Assembly: GCF_900108015.1 (NCBI RefSeq)
Contig: NZ_FNVP01000004.1
Location: forward strand, 170,916-234,915
DNA: 64,000 nucleotides
Direction: 5' to 3'
DNA from: Flavobacterium urumqiense
GTDB lineage: Bacteria; Bacteroidota; Bacteroidia; Flavobacteriales; Flavobacteriaceae
In this document: positions 35,341-45,000 of the stretch, in pieces
How positions within the stretch are numbered: position 1 is the stretch's first letter
Layout: each line of letters starts with the position of its first letter
Made by a program: the position numbers and the translations under genes
Notes under the pieces: model-generated
Told to the model about the DNA's origin: nothing
Database searches by the model: none
What the model saw: the letters and a program-made list of their open reading frames with translations, nothing else

Positions 35341-35369
35341 AAAAAGCTCCGCAAATTGCGGAGCTTTTT
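35341..35369. terminator. Strong bidirectional terminator between CDF gene and rpsA
   Basis: AAAAAGCTCCGC and GCGGAGCTTTTT form a near-perfect 12-bp stem with A and T runs on both flanks. Both flanking genes end toward it: the CDF stop is 68 bases away and the rpsA stop 20 bases. Confidence 0.9.
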
Positions 35370-35389
35370 ATATTCAAAAAATCAAGAAA

Positions 35390-37171
35390 TTATTTTTTCT
35401 CAGACTTTTCCATTTTAGCTTTTAATGCTGCTAATACATCATTATTATCACCTAAAGTTGCAGCTGCTGCGTTTGTAGATGTTGAAGCTGATGAAGTATT
35501 TTCAGTAGCTGTTTTCACATTTTTCTCTTCTTCTTCACGGAAGATAGCAGTGTGAGATGCCACTACTCTTTTGAATTCTTTGTTAAATTCGATTACTTTG
35601 AAATCAGCTGATTCTCCTTTTTTCAATTTCTTACCATCTTCTTTTTCAAGGTGACGAGTAGGAATGAAAGCAACGATATCATCTCCGAATTCTACAGTAG
35701 CTCCTTTGTCAACGATTTCAGAAATTTCACCGGTGTGGATAGTTCCAACTGCGAAAGAATCTTCATATTGATCCCAAGGATTAGCAGTAGTTTGTTTGTG
35801 ACCTAAAGATAATTTACGTCCTTCAACATCTAATTCTAATACTACTACATCAAGTTTTTCACCAACATTTACAAATTCAGATGGATGTTTGATTTTCTTA
35901 GTCCAAGATAAGTCAGAGATGTATATTAATCCATCAATTCCTTCTTCTAATTCTACGAAAATTCCAAAGTTTGTAAAGTTTCTAACGATACCTGTATGTT
36001 TAGAACCTACTGGATATTTAGAAGTGATATCAGTCCAAGGATCTTGAGACAATTGTTTGATACCTAATGACATTTTACGGTCATCTCTATCTAATGTTAA
36101 GATAACTGCTTCAACAACATCACCTACTTTTACGAAATCTTGAGCAGAACGTAAATGAGTAGACCAAGACATTTCAGAAACGTGGATTAAACCTTCAACA
36201 CCTTCAGCAACTTCGATGAAAGCACCGTAATCAGCGATTACAACTACTTTACCTTTTACTTTATCTCCAATTGCTAATTTAGCATCTAGAGCATCCCAAG
36301 GGTGAGCGTTTAATTGTTTCAATCCTAATTGAATTCTTGTTTTTTCGTCATCGAAATCAAGGATTACAACATTTAATTTTTGGTCTAATTCCAGCACTTC
36401 ACTTGGGTGGTTAATACGACTCCAAGAAAGGTCAGTAATGTGAATTAATCCATCAACACCACCTAAGTCAATGAACACACCGTAAGAAGTAATGTTTTTA
36501 ACAACACCTTCTAATACTTGTCCTTTTTGTAATTGACCGATGATTTCTTTTTTCTGGATTTCGATATCCGCTTCAATAAGCGCTTTATGAGAAACAACAA
36601 CATTTTTGAATTCGTGGTTAATTTTTACCACTTTGAATTCCATCATTTTGTTTACATATACATCGTAGTCTCTAATTGGTTTAACATCAATTTGAGATCC
36701 TGGTAAAAACGCTTCAATTCCGAAAACGTCAACGATCATACCACCTTTAGTTCTGCATTTTACAAAACCATTAACGATTTCTCCTGTTTCGTTAGCCGAA
36801 ATAACTCTGTCCCAAGATTTGATAGTACGTGCTTTTCTGTGTGACAATACTAATTGACCTGTTTTATCCTCACGGATGTCAATTAATACCTCAACAGTAT
36901 CACCTACTTTTAATGCTGGGTTGTAACGGAATTCGTTCAATGAAATAACACCTTCCGATTTTGCGTTGATATCAACGATAACGTCTCTATCTGTAATTCT
37001 AACAACTGTACCATCAACCACTTCTTCTTGATCCGTAGCGATAAATGTTTTTGAAACTAGTTCTTCGAATTCTAATAAGTTTTTCTCATCAACAGCATCA
37101 ATACCTTCTTCGAAATTGTGCCAGTTAAAATTTGCTAAAAACTCTTCTTGTGATTTTACTTGTTCAGACAT
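35390..37171 (-). CDS. rpsA: 30S ribosomal protein S1
   Basis: The 593-residue protein has at least five and probably six S1/OB-fold domains, each marked by GxVxxixxyGaFVel-like segments: ITDRDVIVDINAKSEGVI, GGMIVDVFGIEAFLPG, ITSYGVFIDLGGVDGLIH, IADYGAFIEVAEGVEGLIH, NFTNFGIFVELEEGIDGLIY and IVDKGATVEFGDDIVAFIP. It helps mRNA bind the 30S subunit. The 593-residue length is typical for Bacteroidota. A strong promoter (37291-37320) lies 119 bases upstream, leaving an AT-rich 5' leader of roughly 110 bases that could carry autoregulation. The C-terminus ends in an alanine- and serine-rich tail with KAKMEKSEKK. Confidence 0.97.
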   Translation of the reverse strand: MSEQVKSQEEFLANFNWHNFEEGIDAVDEKNLLEFEELVSKTFIATDQEEVVDGTVVRITDRDVIVDINAKSEGVISLNEFRYNPALKVGDTVEVLIDIREDKTGQLVLSHRKARTIKSWDRVISANETGEIVNGFVKCRTKGGMIVDVFGIEAFLPGSQIDVKPIRDYDVYVNKMMEFKVVKINHEFKNVVVSHKALIEADIEIQKKEIIGQLQKGQVLEGVVKNITSYGVFIDLGGVDGLIHITDLSWSRINHPSEVLELDQKLNVVILDFDDEKTRIQLGLKQLNAHPWDALDAKLAIGDKVKGKVVVIADYGAFIEVAEGVEGLIHVSEMSWSTHLRSAQDFVKVGDVVEAVILTLDRDDRKMSLGIKQLSQDPWTDITSKYPVGSKHTGIVRNFTNFGIFVELEEGIDGLIYISDLSWTKKIKHPSEFVNVGEKLDVVVLELDVEGRKLSLGHKQTTANPWDQYEDSFAVGTIHTGEISEIVDKGATVEFGDDIVAFIPTRHLEKEDGKKLKKGESADFKVIEFNKEFKRVVASHTAIFREEEEKNVKTATENTSSASTSTNAAAATLGDNNDVLAALKAKMEKSEKK

Positions 37172-37290
37172 GCTGATTAAAAATTTGTATTCTGTATTCT
37201 CTCGAGTTTCTTAATGTGCTAGAAAACAACAGAAGTTGTTTGTATAATTAATTGATACCTAAAGGAAACTCTTATTCACCAAAAGGTCTG

Positions 37291-37320
37291 CAAAAGTAAC
37301 ACTTTTATATCAAATGACAA
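37291..37320 (-). promoter_or_regulatory. Bacteroidota-type promoter of rpsA
   Basis: On the minus strand TTG (37320-37318) and TACTTTTG (37298-37291) are separated by 19 bp, a good match to the -33/-7 consensus. The implied leader before the rpsA ATG is roughly 110 bases. Confidence 0.75.
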
Positions 37321-37408
37321 AATATTTACGTGTAGATAATAAACAACAAGCCAAAAGATAATTATCTGATAATCAGCATCCTTTATTTTAACTATTCGAA
37401 TCGAATTA

Positions 37409-37500
37409 TTGGGGCATTTTTGGAGCCAAAATTCCCGCTCTCGCCTTTATCTCTCCACTGCGCTACGAGGATATCGGCTCTATCGGGGATAGTTAGGTTT
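37409..37500. repeat. GC-rich intergenic island, possible repeat remnant
   Basis: The 403-base gap between rpsA and the MFS gene holds, besides the rpsA promoter and a terminator, an island of about 92 bases that is conspicuously GC-richer than its surroundings. Read on the minus strand it is open for about 35 codons without an obvious start, and it contains the small palindrome CTATCCCCGATAG. I recognise no gene in it; such islands recur in Flavobacterium intergenic DNA, in my recollection. Confidence 0.35.
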
Positions 37501-37520
37501 TATGGCGATTTTTCAGCACT

Positions 37521-37556
37521 AAAAAACCCGATATCTATAAAAGTTATCGGGTTAAA
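37521..37556 (-). terminator. Terminator after the NupG-like MFS gene
   Basis: AACCCGATA (37525-37533) pairs with TATCGGGTT (37545-37553); on the minus strand it is followed by T6. It lies 19 bases after the MFS stop codon. Confidence 0.85.
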
Positions 37557-37574
37557 TTTATAAGAAAAAGTATT

Positions 37575-38831
37575 TTAGTGATTAATTTCTCCCAAAACTT
37601 TTGGCCCAAATTTATCTTTAAAAACAAAAGGAAAAATTATGGCAAGAACTAAAGCATACGCTGCAAAAGTGATCCAGATATGAAACCAGTCTTTACTTCC
37701 ATCAGCCATAGTAAAATATTTTTGAATAATATAACCACTCGCAAAACTACCAATTAAGGCGCCAAAACCATTAACCATCATCATAAACATACCTTGAGCA
37801 CTTCCTCTAATTTTTGAATCCGTTTGTGTTTCCACAAACAAAGAACCTGAAATATTAAAAAAGTCAAAAGCCATTCCGTAAACGATACATGACATAATGA
37901 TCATCCAAAGACCATCCGATGGATTTCCAAAAGCAAACAGTCCAAAACGCAATACCCAAGCCAGCATACTAAACAGCATAACATATTTAATACCAAATTT
38001 TCTCAGGAAAAATGGAATTGCCAATATAAATAAGGTTTCTGAAACTTGTGAAATCGACATGATTATTGCAGGATATTTAACTGCAATAGTATCTTTATAA
38101 GCATCAACCGTACCGAAATCATGGATATAAGTATCTCCATAGGCATTAGTCAATTGCAAAGCAGCTCCTAACAACATTGAAAAGATAAAGAAAATGGCAA
38201 ATTTTTGTTGTTTAAACAATTCAAAAGCATTCAGTCCCAAAGCTTGTGTAAAAGAAGCACCTTTTTCTCCTTTACACATTGGAGGACACTTAGGAAGTGT
38301 AAATGCATAAATTCCTAATAATATAGAAACGATACCTGCAATGTAAAATTGATTTGCAGAAGTTTCATTATGCGTCAAACTAACCACCCAAAGTGCAACA
38401 ATAAAACCTATGGTTCCCCATATTCTGATAGGCGGATAATCTTTTACGACATCCATATCTTTTGCAATTAATGCATTATAAGCAACCGTTATTGACAAGG
38501 AAATTGTAGGCATATAGAAAAACATATTCACTAACATAACCCAGAAAAATGTGGTCGGATTATCTACTTGCGGCAAATAAAACAAGGCTACTGCACCAAA
38601 AAAATGAAGCAAACCATATAATTTTTCCGCATTTATAAATCGGTCTGAAATAATTCCTGTTAAAGCGGGCATAAAAACCGAAGAAATTCCCATTGTTGAA
38701 AATATGATTCCAAACTCAGTTCCGGACCAATGTTTGTTATTAAACCAATATGCACCAATAGTTAGTAACCACGATCCCCAAATAAAAAACTGAAGAAAGT
38801 TCATTAAAACCAATCTATTTTTAATTCCCAT
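37575..38831 (-). CDS. MFS transporter of the nucleoside:H+ symporter (NupG-like) type
   Basis: This 418-residue membrane protein has 12 hydrophobic segments and resembles NupG/XapB-type permeases: an N-terminal FLQFFIWGSWLLTIGAYWF, the segment SSVFMPALTGIISDRF and a central KDYPPIRIWGTIGFIVALW. The second half includes MAFDFFNISGSLFVETQTD and a SAQGMFMMMVNGFGALIGS loop. The family imports nucleosides with protons; substrate is not certain. It is transcribed alone, upstream of its own terminator. A start ATG gives MGIKNRLVLMNFLQF. Confidence 0.86.
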   Translation of the reverse strand: MGIKNRLVLMNFLQFFIWGSWLLTIGAYWFNNKHWSGTEFGIIFSTMGISSVFMPALTGIISDRFINAEKLYGLLHFFGAVALFYLPQVDNPTTFFWVMLVNMFFYMPTISLSITVAYNALIAKDMDVVKDYPPIRIWGTIGFIVALWVVSLTHNETSANQFYIAGIVSILLGIYAFTLPKCPPMCKGEKGASFTQALGLNAFELFKQQKFAIFFIFSMLLGAALQLTNAYGDTYIHDFGTVDAYKDTIAVKYPAIIMSISQVSETLFILAIPFFLRKFGIKYVMLFSMLAWVLRFGLFAFGNPSDGLWMIIMSCIVYGMAFDFFNISGSLFVETQTDSKIRGSAQGMFMMMVNGFGALIGSFASGYIIQKYFTMADGSKDWFHIWITFAAYALVLAIIFPFVFKDKFGPKVLGEINH

Positions 38832-38905
38832 AAGATGAGTTGTTTTTTTATTTTTAAAAATTAACAGGGCGTAAATCTAGTATTAAAAAAGAGATTTCCA
38901 AAAAA

Positions 38906-39601
38906 TTATAACGTTTTAGTACTATCATTTACTAATTCTAAAACAACTTGGAATTGTTCTTCGCGGTTCAGATAAGAATTATCAATTTCTATTGCATCTT
39001 CCGCCTTTAATAATGGCGAGTCAACTCTATGAGTATCAATGTAATCACGCTCTTCCACATTTTTCAGAACTGCTTCATAAGTCACATCATCCCCTTTTTG
39101 TTGCAATTCATCAAAACGTCTTTGTGCTCTGGTAGTTGCACTTGCTGTCATAAAGATTTTTAGTTCCGCATCCGGAAAAACAACAGTCCCAATATCTCTG
39201 CCATCCATAACGATACCTTTATCCTTACCCATTTCCTTTTGCTGTTCCACTAATTTGGCTCGAACTTGTGAAACTTCAGCGACCTTGCTTACAAAATTAG
39301 AAACTTCAATTGTACGAATGGCTGTTTCAACATTTACATCATTTAAGTACATTTCGGCAAAACCCAAATCAGGATTAAATTTAAATTGTAATTTTATGAA
39401 AGATAAACTGTTTAGTAATGTTTCTTTGTCAAAAAAATCAGGATTAATATATCCGTTTTGCATCGCAAAAAAGGTTACTGCACGATACATCGCTCCGGTA
39501 TCTACATAAACATATCCTAAATGTTTGGCGAGTTGTTTCGCTAAAGTGCTTTTTCCTGTTGAAGAGAATCCATCAATTGCGATCGTAATTTTTTTATCCA
39601 A
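38906..39601 (-). CDS. cmk: (d)CMP kinase, probably with a TTG start
   Basis: This 231-residue enzyme phosphorylates CMP and dCMP. The P-loop IDGFSSTGKSTLAKQLAK (residues 9-26), YVDTGAMYRAVT and the motif MDGRDIGTVVFPDA are unmistakable. No ATG or GTG lies in frame between the upstream stop codon and the P-loop. TTG at 39601-39599 is the first plausible start and gives MDKKITIAIDG, the usual N-terminus. It follows the porQ stop codon by seven bases, so ribosomes finishing porQ could restart here. The gene order lon-porQ-cmk runs in one direction. Confidence 0.93.
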   Translation of the reverse strand: MDKKITIAIDGFSSTGKSTLAKQLAKHLGYVYVDTGAMYRAVTFFAMQNGYINPDFFDKETLLNSLSFIKLQFKFNPDLGFAEMYLNDVNVETAIRTIEVSNFVSKVAEVSQVRAKLVEQQKEMGKDKGIVMDGRDIGTVVFPDAELKIFMTASATTRAQRRFDELQQKGDDVTYEAVLKNVEERDYIDTHRVDSPLLKAEDAIEIDNSYLNREEQFQVVLELVNDSTKTL

Positions 39602-39608
39602 AATGATA

Positions 39609-40628
39609 TTATTGTAAGTTAATAGTTAATCCAAATAAACTCGTATTTCCAGCTAACGTATATTTCGAATACGAATAATTAAATTTTAATTTGTTCATTT
39701 TTAGCCCGAAACCAACTGAAATTCCTGAGAAATTACGCTGTTCTTCAAGCCTTAATTCTTCTGCTCTTCGAAAATTATACCCCAATCGAAGATTGAAGGC
39801 TTTTTTAGGAAAAAGTTCAACCCCAACAATTACATGACGCAGGGCATTATTAACCACTGAAATTTTCTCATCACTTGAACTTCCATCGATTGCCGATTGC
39901 GCTCTTACAGGATTAGAAAAAGCAACATTCCATTGTTGCAAATTTTCTAAAGTAACATGCCATCGAATAGGCACATTATCCAATTCCTGAGAAACACCAG
40001 CTATAATTTCTAAAGGTAATTTTTCGGATGTACCCGAATAAGTGGTGATTTGTGTCCCTATATTTCGGATTACCAAACCCCAATTCACATCATTCCTTTC
40101 GTCAATAAAAAGAGCACCCAGATCAATCGCTCCACCTAGGGAACTATAACTTTCTAAAGTCGAAGATATTAATTTTGCATTAGCGCCTAAATGAATAGTA
40201 GTATTCGGGATGTTATAGGCGTACCCTAGGGAAAGGGCAATTTCACTTCCAGTAAATTCCGATGTAGGCTGACCATTTTCGTCATAACCCTCAAAATTAC
40301 CATAATTTACATAATTTACACCAGCGTGAAAAGTTTGCAAATGCCGATCATAAGTGTAAGCATAAGAAGCGGTCCCATAAGTCACTTCTTTATAATAGCT
40401 TCCATAATTCAAAGCCAAATGATTGTCCATCTCTACATTCAATGTTGCAGGATTAAAATTGACCTGATTCACATCGTCGTCATATATTGTAATCGTTTTT
40501 CCTCCCAGGGCCGCTTGTCGAGGTGATGTAACTAAATTTAAAAACTGATAAATATACTTCCCTCCTATCTGACTGTGGGACACAGAACAAACTAAAAATA
40601 AAGAGAATAATAAAAGTTTTTTGAGCAT
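39609..40628 (-). CDS. porQ: Type IX secretion system protein PorQ
   Basis: This 339-residue outer-membrane beta-barrel protein belongs to the PorV-related FadL-like family. A signal peptide (ending SVSHS) precedes GGKYIYQFLNLVTSPRQAALGG, the PorQ hallmark, and DDDVNQVNFNPATLN follows. Strand-rich repeats continue to the terminal SKYTLAGNTSLFGLTINLQ. In the T9SS PorQ acts with PorZ in adding A-LPS and anchoring cargo on the surface. It is separated from cmk by seven bases and from lon by 179 bases, on the same strand. The start ATG gives a clean signal peptide. Confidence 0.93.
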   Translation of the reverse strand: MLKKLLLFSLFLVCSVSHSQIGGKYIYQFLNLVTSPRQAALGGKTITIYDDDVNQVNFNPATLNVEMDNHLALNYGSYYKEVTYGTASYAYTYDRHLQTFHAGVNYVNYGNFEGYDENGQPTSEFTGSEIALSLGYAYNIPNTTIHLGANAKLISSTLESYSSLGGAIDLGALFIDERNDVNWGLVIRNIGTQITTYSGTSEKLPLEIIAGVSQELDNVPIRWHVTLENLQQWNVAFSNPVRAQSAIDGSSSDEKISVVNNALRHVIVGVELFPKKAFNLRLGYNFRRAEELRLEEQRNFSGISVGFGLKMNKLKFNYSYSKYTLAGNTSLFGLTINLQ

Positions 40629-40740
40629 GCTTGAATAGCTGTCTTTGTATAGTAAAACGCAAATGCGAAGATAAAATTATAATATAAATATAATCCTATT
40701 TTTAGACCTAAGTTTTAGATTAAAACGGAATTATAATAAA

Positions 40741-40786
40741 AATTCCAAGTTCAAAACTTAAAAAATTAAGCAATGAACTTGGAATT
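40741..40786 (-). terminator. Terminator after lon
   Basis: AATTCCAAGTTCA (40741-40753) is perfectly complementary to TGAACTTGGAATT (40774-40786), a 13-bp stem. Read on the minus strand, the right flank continues into a weak T/A tract. It lies 21 bases after the lon stop, making read-through into porQ unlikely but not excluded. Confidence 0.65.
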
Positions 40787-40807
40787 TAAATTATACAAAA
40801 AAAGGTA

Positions 40808-43258
40808 TTATAATACTTTTGCGTTTTTAACTTTCTGATCCGTCAGAGCAAATTTCAATACTTCATTCATTTCCTTCACATAATGAAAAGTAAGTCCTTC
40901 AAGATATTCCGGTTTTATTTCATCAATATCACTTTTATTATCCTGACATAAAATAATTTCTTTGATGTTTGCTCTTTTAGCAGCCAATATCTTTTCTTTT
41001 ATTCCACCTACAGGCAACACTTTTCCCCTCAATGTAATTTCCCCAGTCATAGCCATGTTTTTCTTCACTCTCTTTTGCGTAAAAAGAGAAACTAATGAAG
41101 TCAACATTGCAATTCCTGCACTTGGTCCATCTTTAGGAGTAGCTCCTTCCGGAACGTGTAAGTGAATATTATATTTTGACAATATCTCTGAATCTAGTCC
41201 TAACAATTCTGTGTTGGCTTTGATATATTCCAGAGCAATTGTTGCCGATTCTTTCATTACTGTTCCTAAATTTCCAGTAATAGTCATTGTCCCTTTTCCT
41301 GGAGAAAGTAACGATTCTATAAAAAGAATATCACCACCAACGGAGGTCCAAGCTAAGCCTGTAACAACACCAGCGATATCATTGTTTTCGTATTTGTCTC
41401 TTTCTAATCTGGCAACACCAAGTGATTTAATTATATCTTGATCCGTAACCTTTTTGTTGTACTCCTCTTCCATTGCAACTGATTTTGCTGCATTACGGAT
41501 CACTTGAGCAATTTTAGCTTCTAAACCACGAACTCCAGATTCACGGGTATATCCTTCTACAATTTTTTCCAATTGTTTTTTTCCAATAGTCAAATCTTTA
41601 GAAGTCAAACCGTGTTCTTTCAATTGTCTTGGAAATAAATGCTGACGCGCTATTTCTACTTTTTCTTCAATAGTATAACCGGACATATTGATAATTTCCA
41701 TTCTGTCTTTCAATGCAGGCTGAATTGAAGCCATATTATTGGAAGTGGCAATAAACATGACTTTTGACAAATCATATCCCATTTCCAGGAAATTATCATA
41801 AAAAGAATTGTTTTGTTCCGGGTCTAAAACTTCCAGTAAAGCAGAAGACGGATCTCCGTGGCTACCGTTTGAAAGTTTATCTATTTCATCCAAAACAAAA
41901 ACAGGATTTGATGTTCCGGCTTTTTTTAAACTTTGAATTATTCTACCAGGCATCGCACCAATGTAGGTTTTTCTATGTCCGCGAATCTCTGCTTCATCAC
42001 GCAAACCACCCAATGAGATTCTAACATATTTTCTACCCAATGCTTCCGCAATTGATCTTCCTATTGAAGTTTTACCAACTCCCGGAGGTCCTGTCAAACA
42101 AATAATTGGAGATTTCATATCATTTCGCAATTTTAAAACTGCCAAATGTTCAATCATTCTTTTCTTGACATCTTCAAGACCAAAATGATCTCTATCGAGA
42201 ATTTTTTGCGCTCGTTTTAGATCAAAATTATCTTTTGAAAACTCATTCCACGGCAAATCTAAAAACAACTCTAAATAGTTTCTTTGGATTCCAAAATCAG
42301 GTGCCTGTGGATTCATTTTACGCATTTTAATTAATTCTTTATCAAAATGCTTTTTCGTTTTTTCGTCCCATTTTTTTGACTTGGCTTTCAGACTCATTTC
42401 ATCCATTTCCTCTTCCTGTGAAACGCCACCCAATTCTTCTTGAATGGTTTTCATTTGTTGGTGAAGGAAATATTCGCGTTGTTGTTGGTCTAAATCAAAA
42501 CGAACTTTAGATTGAATATCGTTTTTTAATTCGAGCTTTTGCAACTCGATATTCATATAACGCAATGTTTCTAAGGCTCTTTCTTTCAATTCATTAATCG
42601 CCAGTAAATCTTGCTTTTCTTTAACAGACAAATTCATGTTTGAAGTAACAAAATTGATCAAAAACGATTGGCTTTCAATATTTTTTATTGCAAAAGTTGC
42701 TTCCGTTGGAATGTTTGGACTTTCTTTAATAATTTGAATGGCTAATTCCTTAACCGAATCAAGAATTGCTACAAACTCAGTGTCGTGTTTTGCAGGTCTT
42801 TTTTCTGAAACTTCCTTAATATTTGCAGTAATATATGGAGTTTCCGAGACAACACTGTCAATTTCAAAGCGTTTTTTCCCTTGAAGAATAACTGTTATAT
42901 TACCATCGGGCATCTTTAAAACGCGCAGAATTCTGGCTACTGTTCCAATTTTATGGATATCATCAGTTGAAGGATCTTCATCCTGTTCATTTTTTTGAGC
43001 AACAACACCTATGATTTTACCTTCTGCATTGGCGTCATTAATTAATTTTATAGATTTGTCACGTCCTGCAGTAATAGGTATTACAACTCCAGGAAACAAA
43101 ACCATATTCCGTAATGGCAAAATCGCTAATGTTTCAGGCAATGCTTCATTATTCATCTCCTCTTCATCTTCCGGAGTCAACAATGGTATTAAATCTGCTT
43201 CGGTATCAAATTCCTGAAGTGACAGATTGTCAATAGTAAGTATTTTATGATTTGACAT
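40808..43258 (-). CDS. lon: ATP-dependent protease Lon
   Basis: This 816-residue AAA+ serine protease degrades misfolded and regulatory proteins. N-terminal LAN domain (ILPLRNMVLFPGVVIPI near residues 45-62), a helical linker, Walker A GPPGVGKTS, Walker B VFVLDEIDK and sensor segments lead to the C-terminal protease domain. The catalytic dyad is Ser in PKDGPSAGIAM and Lys in VGGIKEKILAAKR. Length and layout are those of LonA. The start ATG gives MSNHKILTIDNLSLQ. A -7-like TATATTTG (43312-43305, minus) lies upstream, without a well-spaced TTG. The 290-base upstream gap contains nothing recognised. Confidence 0.97.
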   Translation of the reverse strand: MSNHKILTIDNLSLQEFDTEADLIPLLTPEDEEEMNNEALPETLAILPLRNMVLFPGVVIPITAGRDKSIKLINDANAEGKIIGVVAQKNEQDEDPSTDDIHKIGTVARILRVLKMPDGNITVILQGKKRFEIDSVVSETPYITANIKEVSEKRPAKHDTEFVAILDSVKELAIQIIKESPNIPTEATFAIKNIESQSFLINFVTSNMNLSVKEKQDLLAINELKERALETLRYMNIELQKLELKNDIQSKVRFDLDQQQREYFLHQQMKTIQEELGGVSQEEEMDEMSLKAKSKKWDEKTKKHFDKELIKMRKMNPQAPDFGIQRNYLELFLDLPWNEFSKDNFDLKRAQKILDRDHFGLEDVKKRMIEHLAVLKLRNDMKSPIICLTGPPGVGKTSIGRSIAEALGRKYVRISLGGLRDEAEIRGHRKTYIGAMPGRIIQSLKKAGTSNPVFVLDEIDKLSNGSHGDPSSALLEVLDPEQNNSFYDNFLEMGYDLSKVMFIATSNNMASIQPALKDRMEIINMSGYTIEEKVEIARQHLFPRQLKEHGLTSKDLTIGKKQLEKIVEGYTRESGVRGLEAKIAQVIRNAAKSVAMEEEYNKKVTDQDIIKSLGVARLERDKYENNDIAGVVTGLAWTSVGGDILFIESLLSPGKGTMTITGNLGTVMKESATIALEYIKANTELLGLDSEILSKYNIHLHVPEGATPKDGPSAGIAMLTSLVSLFTQKRVKKNMAMTGEITLRGKVLPVGGIKEKILAAKRANIKEIILCQDNKSDIDEIKPEYLEGLTFHYVKEMNEVLKFALTDQKVKNAKVL

Positions 43259-43548
43259 ATATTTATTTAAGTCTTTTTGTCATTAAAAATTTTCATTTGT
43301 CAAGCAAATATAAGTTATCATAGTATTAATTTTAATAAAATCGTTGTATGACACTAATAATTTGTACATCCCTAAAAGAGACAATCATTATGCCAAAGTG
43401 AACGTCAAATCAATTCCATTTCTTACAAATAAAGAAAATTTTGGAATTAATACGTAAGGAAACACCGCACTATAAAATGCAAAAACTAGAGTGCTAATTT
43501 GTATTTAAAATCAGCTCAAAACTAATTAGTGACAATTTTTGAGGATCA

Positions 43549-44874
43549 TTAATTTAGAACACCTTTTTTTGGAACTCTTTTTAATAGTATAATACCAATA
43601 ACAAAAAACACTCCAAGAAATACAATGGCAAATCGCGGACTTCCGGTGATTTGATCAATAATTCCATAAATTAACATTCCGATTACGATTCCTATTTTTT
43701 CAGCTACATCATAAAAACTAAAAAATGAAGCCGTATCTTCCGTTTGAGGTAATAATTTTGAATAAGTTGAGCGTGATAAGGCTTGAATTCCGCCCATCAC
43801 TAAACCTACAACTGACGCCATCACGTAAAAATGTATGGGTAAAGTAATAAAAAATGCCAGTGTGCAAAATACTGCCCAAATACAGTTAATCACAATCAAC
43901 GTTGGAATATTTCCGAATTTTTCGGACGCTTTTGAAGTTAGAACAGCACCAACAACAGCTACTAATTGTATTATTAAAATACAAATAATTAAACCCGTAG
44001 TACTTTCTGCTTTAGATGACCATGTAATTTCTTGAGCTCCAAAATAAGTGGCAACAAGCATTACAGTTTGTACGGCCATACTGTAAACAAAGAAACTTCC
44101 TAAATAACGCTTTAATGGAATATCTACTTGAAGTAAACCCCAAACTTTTTTTAATTCTTTAAAACCATTAAAAATAACAGCATGTGTCACTTTACGTTCT
44201 GCATTTTTGTTTCCTTTGGGTAAAAAATAATAAGAATACTGACTGAAAATAATCCACCAGACTCCTACCATGACAAACGAATATCGCATAGCTTTCATGG
44301 CTGCTTCACCTTCAGTTCCTGTAATTCCGAAAAATTTAGGTTTCATGATCATCGCTAAATTAATAATCAATAAAATTACACTTCCAATATATCCTAAAGA
44401 GTAGCCTTTAGCACTAATTTTATCTTGTTGTTCCAAAAAAGCGATATCAGGCAAATAGGAATTGTAGAATACTAAACTTCCCCAATAACCAATAAGTCCT
44501 AAGAAATAAAATGCCAATCCCATGTATATATTTTCGAGATTGAACCAATACAATCCCATACATGACAAAGCTCCCATGTAGCAAAAGAACTTCATAAATG
44601 ATTTCTTATTTCCCACATAATCTGCGATTCCAGATAATAATGGTGAAATAAAAGCGACCAATAAAAAAGCTACAGCGGTTACAAAGCTTATTAAAGCTGA
44701 ATTTTTGAGATGCAAACCAAAAACATCAATATAATGATCTCGCTCTGTAAATAAGGCTTCATAAAAAATTGGAAATACTGAAGATGCAATGGTTAGTGTA
44801 TAAACTGAATTTGCCCAATCATAAAAAGCCCAAGCATTCAATAATTTTTTACTCCCTTTTTGTAAATCTGCCAT
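43549..44874 (-). CDS. MFS transporter, UMF1/Atg22-like family
   Basis: This 441-residue transporter has 12 hydrophobic segments and the UMF1 (Atg22-like) signatures: LLNAWAFYDWANSVYTLTIASSVFP-type opening, ISPLLSGIADYVGNKKSFM between TM2 and TM3, a central NSYLPDIAF, and VVGLVMGGIQALSRSTYSKLLPQTEDTASFFSFYD, which is the second-half signature. Yeast Atg22 exports amino acids from the vacuole; bacterial substrates are not established. Nothing nearby suggests a specific role. The start ATG gives MADLQKGSKKLLNAWAFYDW. Confidence 0.88.
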   Translation of the reverse strand: MADLQKGSKKLLNAWAFYDWANSVYTLTIASSVFPIFYEALFTERDHYIDVFGLHLKNSALISFVTAVAFLLVAFISPLLSGIADYVGNKKSFMKFFCYMGALSCMGLYWFNLENIYMGLAFYFLGLIGYWGSLVFYNSYLPDIAFLEQQDKISAKGYSLGYIGSVILLIINLAMIMKPKFFGITGTEGEAAMKAMRYSFVMVGVWWIIFSQYSYYFLPKGNKNAERKVTHAVIFNGFKELKKVWGLLQVDIPLKRYLGSFFVYSMAVQTVMLVATYFGAQEITWSSKAESTTGLIICILIIQLVAVVGAVLTSKASEKFGNIPTLIVINCIWAVFCTLAFFITLPIHFYVMASVVGLVMGGIQALSRSTYSKLLPQTEDTASFFSFYDVAEKIGIVIGMLIYGIIDQITGSPRFAIVFLGVFFVIGIILLKRVPKKGVLN

Positions 44875-45000
44875 ATTTCTTTTTTTATGCTGCGAATTTA
44901 TTTATTTTTTGTTTAGAATTATGAAAAATAGTAGTAAATCTTATATTAATAAATCATTAAAAAATTGAATCCTTCGCCTTCTTTTACATGAATTCAAAAA

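Noticed and set aside
43440..43520. Minus-strand open stretch of about 37 codons in the gap before lon that reads like a membrane-protein end
   Set aside because: It has no start codon, is short, and such stretches arise by chance in AT-rich DNA. There is no recognisable motif.
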